Shown here: in pieces, positions 59,211-64,000 of the stretch
Layout of the letters: each line of letters opens with the position of its first letter
How positions within the stretch are numbered: position 1 is the stretch's first letter
Source: Lasiosphaeria ovina
Lineage: Eukaryota; Ascomycota; Sordariomycetes; Sordariales; Lasiosphaeriaceae
NCBI GenBank assembly: GCA_033439765.1
Contig: JAULSN010000001.1
Coordinates: 6,262,001-6,326,000 of the forward strand
Reading direction: 5' to 3'
DNA length: 64,000 bases
Program-made: the position numbers and the translations under genes
Notes under the pieces: generated by a model
Seen by the model: only the letters and a program-made list of their open reading frames with translations
Database searches by the model: none
Told to the model about the DNA's origin: nothing

Positions 59211-61447
59211 ATGGACTACGCCAGAACTCCCGTCGCGCTCGTTGAGCCCCATCTCCTCCAGGGTTGTTGCCGTGAAGCTGAACGGGCGGACCTTGTTGCT
59301 CTCGGCCTAGACCAGTTGCGGGCGGCACTCCAAGAGTCTTTCCACGGGCATATGATCGCCCTGGCCGAGGAGATACGACGATCAAGCAGGTTGCTGCGCG
59401 ATCTCGCCGACCGCTCTCAGGTCCATATCTCGCGGGTCCCCGTTGTTCTAGACCACCTGAACGTCGTGCTCCCCTGTCTATGTCGGACCCTGCGGGACAT
59501 TACCGGTTATTTCGAGGACAAGACAGTGTCCAGAGAGACAAGGTGGCGCAAGATGTATAACAAGATGACGGAAGAGGCTGGGGGTCTCCCGCTCCCCCAA
59601 CGCTTCATCCTTTATAATCATTTCTTGTCATTACTAAGGCTGCTTCTTACAAGGTATTCCGGCCCCCGTGACCTCCATACCGCGTCGGCTCCATTCTTAC
59701 GCTTGCCTAGGTCTCCAAGCTTCGATTTAAACACCCTCGAGACGTTGCGTACGCGTCTTCTTGCGTTGCGGGAGAAGAGGGGAATCCGTCGGTTTTCCGC
59801 GAGTCTGTTTCTAAGGACATGGCTGACGCTCCTCCACCAGCTCCCCCCCCACTGCAGGCTGGTCCTCTTGTCCGTCACGATCTGATGTCTCTCGCAGTGG
59901 TACATGAGCCCGTTCGTGCCCTCGTCAATCCTCCAGAATGCTCCGTTTTTAATTAGCCTTCCACAGAACGCGCACTGGGCAGAGCAAATATTCTCCCTCC
60001 CTCTGCCATCACGGACTGCGCTGAAACACCTAAGACCGTAAGAGGCCCTCGATATATTTTAGATCAATGTCCGAGTCTGCTAAATTCCAGTCTTCCCAGT
60101 TCCAAGTCGTACGGACCCTACTACCCGTGGGGCCGTCTGGATATCCCCGCGGAGCCGAAGATACTATTTCGGCGGTGAGTCTGGGAACGTTTATCAGAGC
60201 CCTCGATTACTCGGTCAACTTCGGTTGCGTCGGGTTTGCATCGTTGTTCATTCTCCCTTGGCTGCCCATGTCTCCGTGAACCAGGACGCCGCGGTGTCTA
60301 ATCTCACTTTCTGCAACTAGGCCCTTTGACAACGACAGAATCTCCGTCGTTGTGTTCTTAAACTCGGTTGACCAATCACCCTACATCCTTATGCGCACTA
60401 TCCAGGGAGGGGAGCCATGGTTCTCAATGTATGGTGTTCATGAACTCTGTATTGGGCGCGAAGGCAGCACATTGCAGCTGAAGCGATGGAGCCGGTCAGA
60501 GCATACTAGCAAGCTTTGGGCGGCATTGTATTTTCTTACGTGGGAAGGTAGCATGACCCATCCGGCAACCCCCTTCTTCTGAGGTGAGCTGAACTCGACT
60601 AACCGCACACAGAAATGGTTCTGTTTTACTGTACTTTTGTCGCCCTCAAAGCCAGGAATATGTTGACGGTCCAAATCCACCCCAACGAATTCAAGCTTCA
60701 GAGGGAGAAACGGCTCTTTCAGGCGTATGTATCTCACCGCGGCCTTTTTCCTTTCTTCTGTTTATTAGACCGCCATGGCTCCGGCCGTATGAACCCCCAT
60801 GTTCCCAGAGGTAGATCGAAAATTCCCAGGCTGATGGATGACTGGTCTAGGCAAATCATCGACGACGGTTACAAGCACTCGTTGATTGTCTACGAAGACC
60901 TACAAACCCGGGGGATTCGCCTCCACGCTGCGGTATGGGAAGGCGAGCTTAGGCAATGTCCGGTTTGGACCGCTTTTGGTGGGTCTTGGATTCCTTGTCT
61001 CTCGCCATGTTCCCTCGAACACTAGTAGCGATGTCTTTCGGGCGCCCTTCCTTTTTTTACACTTGTGTTTATTGACTGACTAACGAGAAGTCACCAGTGA
61101 CACACCAGTCCCAGTCGCCAACTTGGCTAAGCCGGCGCTCGAGACACCGCATCTGGTTGAAGGATGTCCAGCTCTATGTGTTTTGCAAGAAATACCGACA
61201 GGAAAGCATGCGCCAGAACAAGGCGGGCGCCTTTGAAATATACTTCGTTAGCGAGGAGGGTGAGTGTTGTTGCTCTCTCTGGCAATGGAGGTCAATGATA
61301 AGTAGGCCGGGTATCTTGGTTATGAAGCTAGCTAATACACCCGTCTCGCATCTAGGTGCCAAGAGATTCCGAGAAGTCTTCCCCATGGCAACAACGTCCC
61401 CTGGAGCATCCGGTGTCAGTGAGCCAGCTGTCGCTTCCTCAAAGTAA
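59211..61447 (+). CDS. conserved nine-exon protein, function unknown
   Basis: Exons 59211-59787, 59841-59899, 59967-60037, 60091-60174, 60321-60547, 60613-60724, 60851-60978, 61098-61259 and 61356-61447; 503 aa. All phases close. The N-terminal 190 residues are helical (EEIRRSSRLLRDL, VVLDHLNVVLPCLCRTLRD, RWRKMYNKM). A Pro-rich linker (about 193-200) leads to a region with the look of an all-beta, PH-like fold (about 245-490): RISVVVFLNSVDQSPYILMR, LCIGREGSTLQLKRW, HSLIVYEDLQTRGIRLHAAVW, then RIWLKDVQLYVFC and a closing helix GAKRFREVF. That fold assignment is by strand pattern only. No catalytic motif, signal peptide or membrane helix. Similar proteins are known to me from other Sordariomycetes as uncharacterised. 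Confidence 0.82.
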
Positions 61448-62722
61448 ACACGTCATGTCTGATGTCGGAAATGGCGAATACCATGGTGGGACACCTCAAG
61501 ATGCATCCTCCGAGCATATTTCAGGTGCCTAGACGACAGTGGGAATTGTTTCTTTTTCGTTCCCAGATTGCTATGTACAGTTCTACTTCCCACACAGTCA
61601 CGTCATGATACGATCACACCGTACGAACCTGGGAAAACAACACGCCCTAACAGCAGACTGGAGAAGAATTCGTGGGCGACTGGATGTTAAGTAATGCATA
61701 AGGATCTGAGGCGTTATTGATGTATGGAGTACCTAGCCGGTGTAAACCCAGCTGTTAATATATGTATGCACGACTTTAAACGTTCCGGGCGGGATAGCCT
61801 GCTGCTGCTGTTCGCCCTACACGTACACAGCACCAAGGTATATACCTACATGCATGGATCAGACTACGTACGGCCCATCCCAGCGTCTAACGGGAGTGCG
61901 GGCCACTGGTGAGAGATTGAGTACACCTATAGGTACTTGGTATCATGGAAGGTTTAGTGGCGCTTTGTTGAGATTATCGCCGTGGCCTGGTAGTGGGGTG
62001 GGGCCCTACAACTGCCCCGATGATGCACGCCCTTGAATCCGTCTTCTCCAGTGGCTGCAAGTTTGCAAGGATGCCAGTGTCTCGAAGCGGTGACGACCCG
62101 ACGTTTGTTCGTGATAACCAAACGGCCCGGAGGCTGTGTGGACAGGGACTTATGGCACCAATTACGTCCGTATGTTGCCAGCCTACGCCTATCTTGTCCT
62201 ATCTTGCCCCTATTCATCTGGTGAATATCGAATGTCGATGGGATGTAAGGTATATACCATACATTTCTTAGATACCTAGGTAGGTACCTACCTCCTTATA
62301 CACACATACCTTACCTTACCTAGGGACGGGAGCTATCTACTACCTACTAGGTACCTTAAATAGATGATACGTACTAAGTACTAGGTAGGTACCTAGGTAG
62401 GTGGTAGGTATCTTACCTACCTGGTCATCTCACTTACCATTTACCTTACCTAGGTACCCGAGTGGTGGTATTAGCTGAGGTGCAAAACAGACAAGACAGA
62501 CTTGACCAGTCCAAACGCCCAACGTCCTCCCCCACCATCAAATAAAATGAGCTGACTGTTTTTTTTAAGCTCCGCCTACCCCCTCTCCTCACCCTCCCCT
62601 CCCAAAAACACGCACCGAGCCGCCACCCATTCATTACTTACCCTTCCTCCTACCATTTCTTCTCGCGTAGCATTCAGCTCGCCACAATCACAATTGAGAC
62701 ACGTAAAGCACACAGCGACGAG
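61448..62722. other. intergenic, PGM promoter region
   Basis: No gene supported. 62275-62460 is exceptionally dense in CCTAGG, GGTACC and AGGTAGGTA words; the last 200 nt are pyrimidine-rich up to the phosphoglucomutase start. Confidence 0.55.
62275..62460. repeat. dense cluster of TAGGTACCTA-type words
   Basis: About 185 nt built from overlapping CCTAGGTA, GGTACCTA, CCTACCT and TACCTTACC words, many palindromic, 260-450 nt upstream of the phosphoglucomutase start. Confidence 0.7.

Positions 62723-64000
<1,278 letters not shown>

Noticed and set aside
60038..60090. Apparent frameshift in the nine-exon gene at exon 3/4
   Set aside because: Using the acceptor TTCCAG at 60090 instead of TTTTAG at 60062 keeps the frame.

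Overview
This is nuclear DNA of a filamentous ascomycete, most likely a Sordariomycete. The evidence is gene-dense but widely spaced transcription units, many short spliceosomal introns (about 44-190 nt, GTRNGY donors, CTRAC-like branch sites, YAG acceptors), and recognisable single-copy fungal genes (STT4, ATG11, LSM6, NHP6, lumazine synthase, a MutL homologue, PRE7, CENP-H). There are no operons, no CRISPR, no prophage and no convincing tRNA or rRNA gene. The species was not identified.

Layout, left to right: the 3' end of an unknown gene (3-785); a secreted, probably GPI-anchored Cys-rich protein (1652-2738, +); a TRP/flavin-carrier-like membrane protein (3848-7242, -); an MLH2/PMS1-like MutL protein (8904-11436, -); lumazine synthase (12353-13049, +); a large low-complexity conserved protein (13503-16451, -); a 4 kb gene-free stretch; a Mn-type CDF transporter (20599-22954, +) convergent with STT4 (23655-29807, -); PRE7 (30379-31247, +), divergent from STT4; a 4.9 kb gene-free stretch; an RRM-YTH protein (36112-38335, +) convergent with LSM6 (39503-39947, -); a nucleotidyltransferase-like protein (40971-42431, +) convergent with a one-TM low-complexity protein (42968-46246, -), with a MITE-like inverted repeat between them; a bL9m-like mitochondrial ribosomal protein (46908-47759, +) convergent with ATG11 (48617-52949, -); CENP-H (53850-54647, +), divergent from ATG11; NHP6 (56637-57183, +); a nine-exon conserved protein of unknown function (59211-61447, +); and the 5' part of phosphoglucomutase (62723-64000, +).

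The genes are unrelated housekeeping and regulatory functions: lipid signalling, proteasome, RNA decay and splicing, m6A reading, selective autophagy, kinetochore, chromatin, sugar phosphate and riboflavin metabolism. I see no gene cluster with a joint function. Exon models were built by hand from splice signals, reading-frame phase and family resemblance. Every multi-exon model given as complete closes to a whole number of codons. Intergenic regions hold simple repeats and many copies of short CCTACCT / TAGGTACCTA-type words. The points most worth checking are the m6A-consensus cluster just upstream of the YTH reader, the long insertion inside its YTH domain, the MITE-like element, the GGGGCC-type repeat beyond STT4, an altered GHL motif in the MutL protein, and three or four conserved-looking proteins of unknown role.
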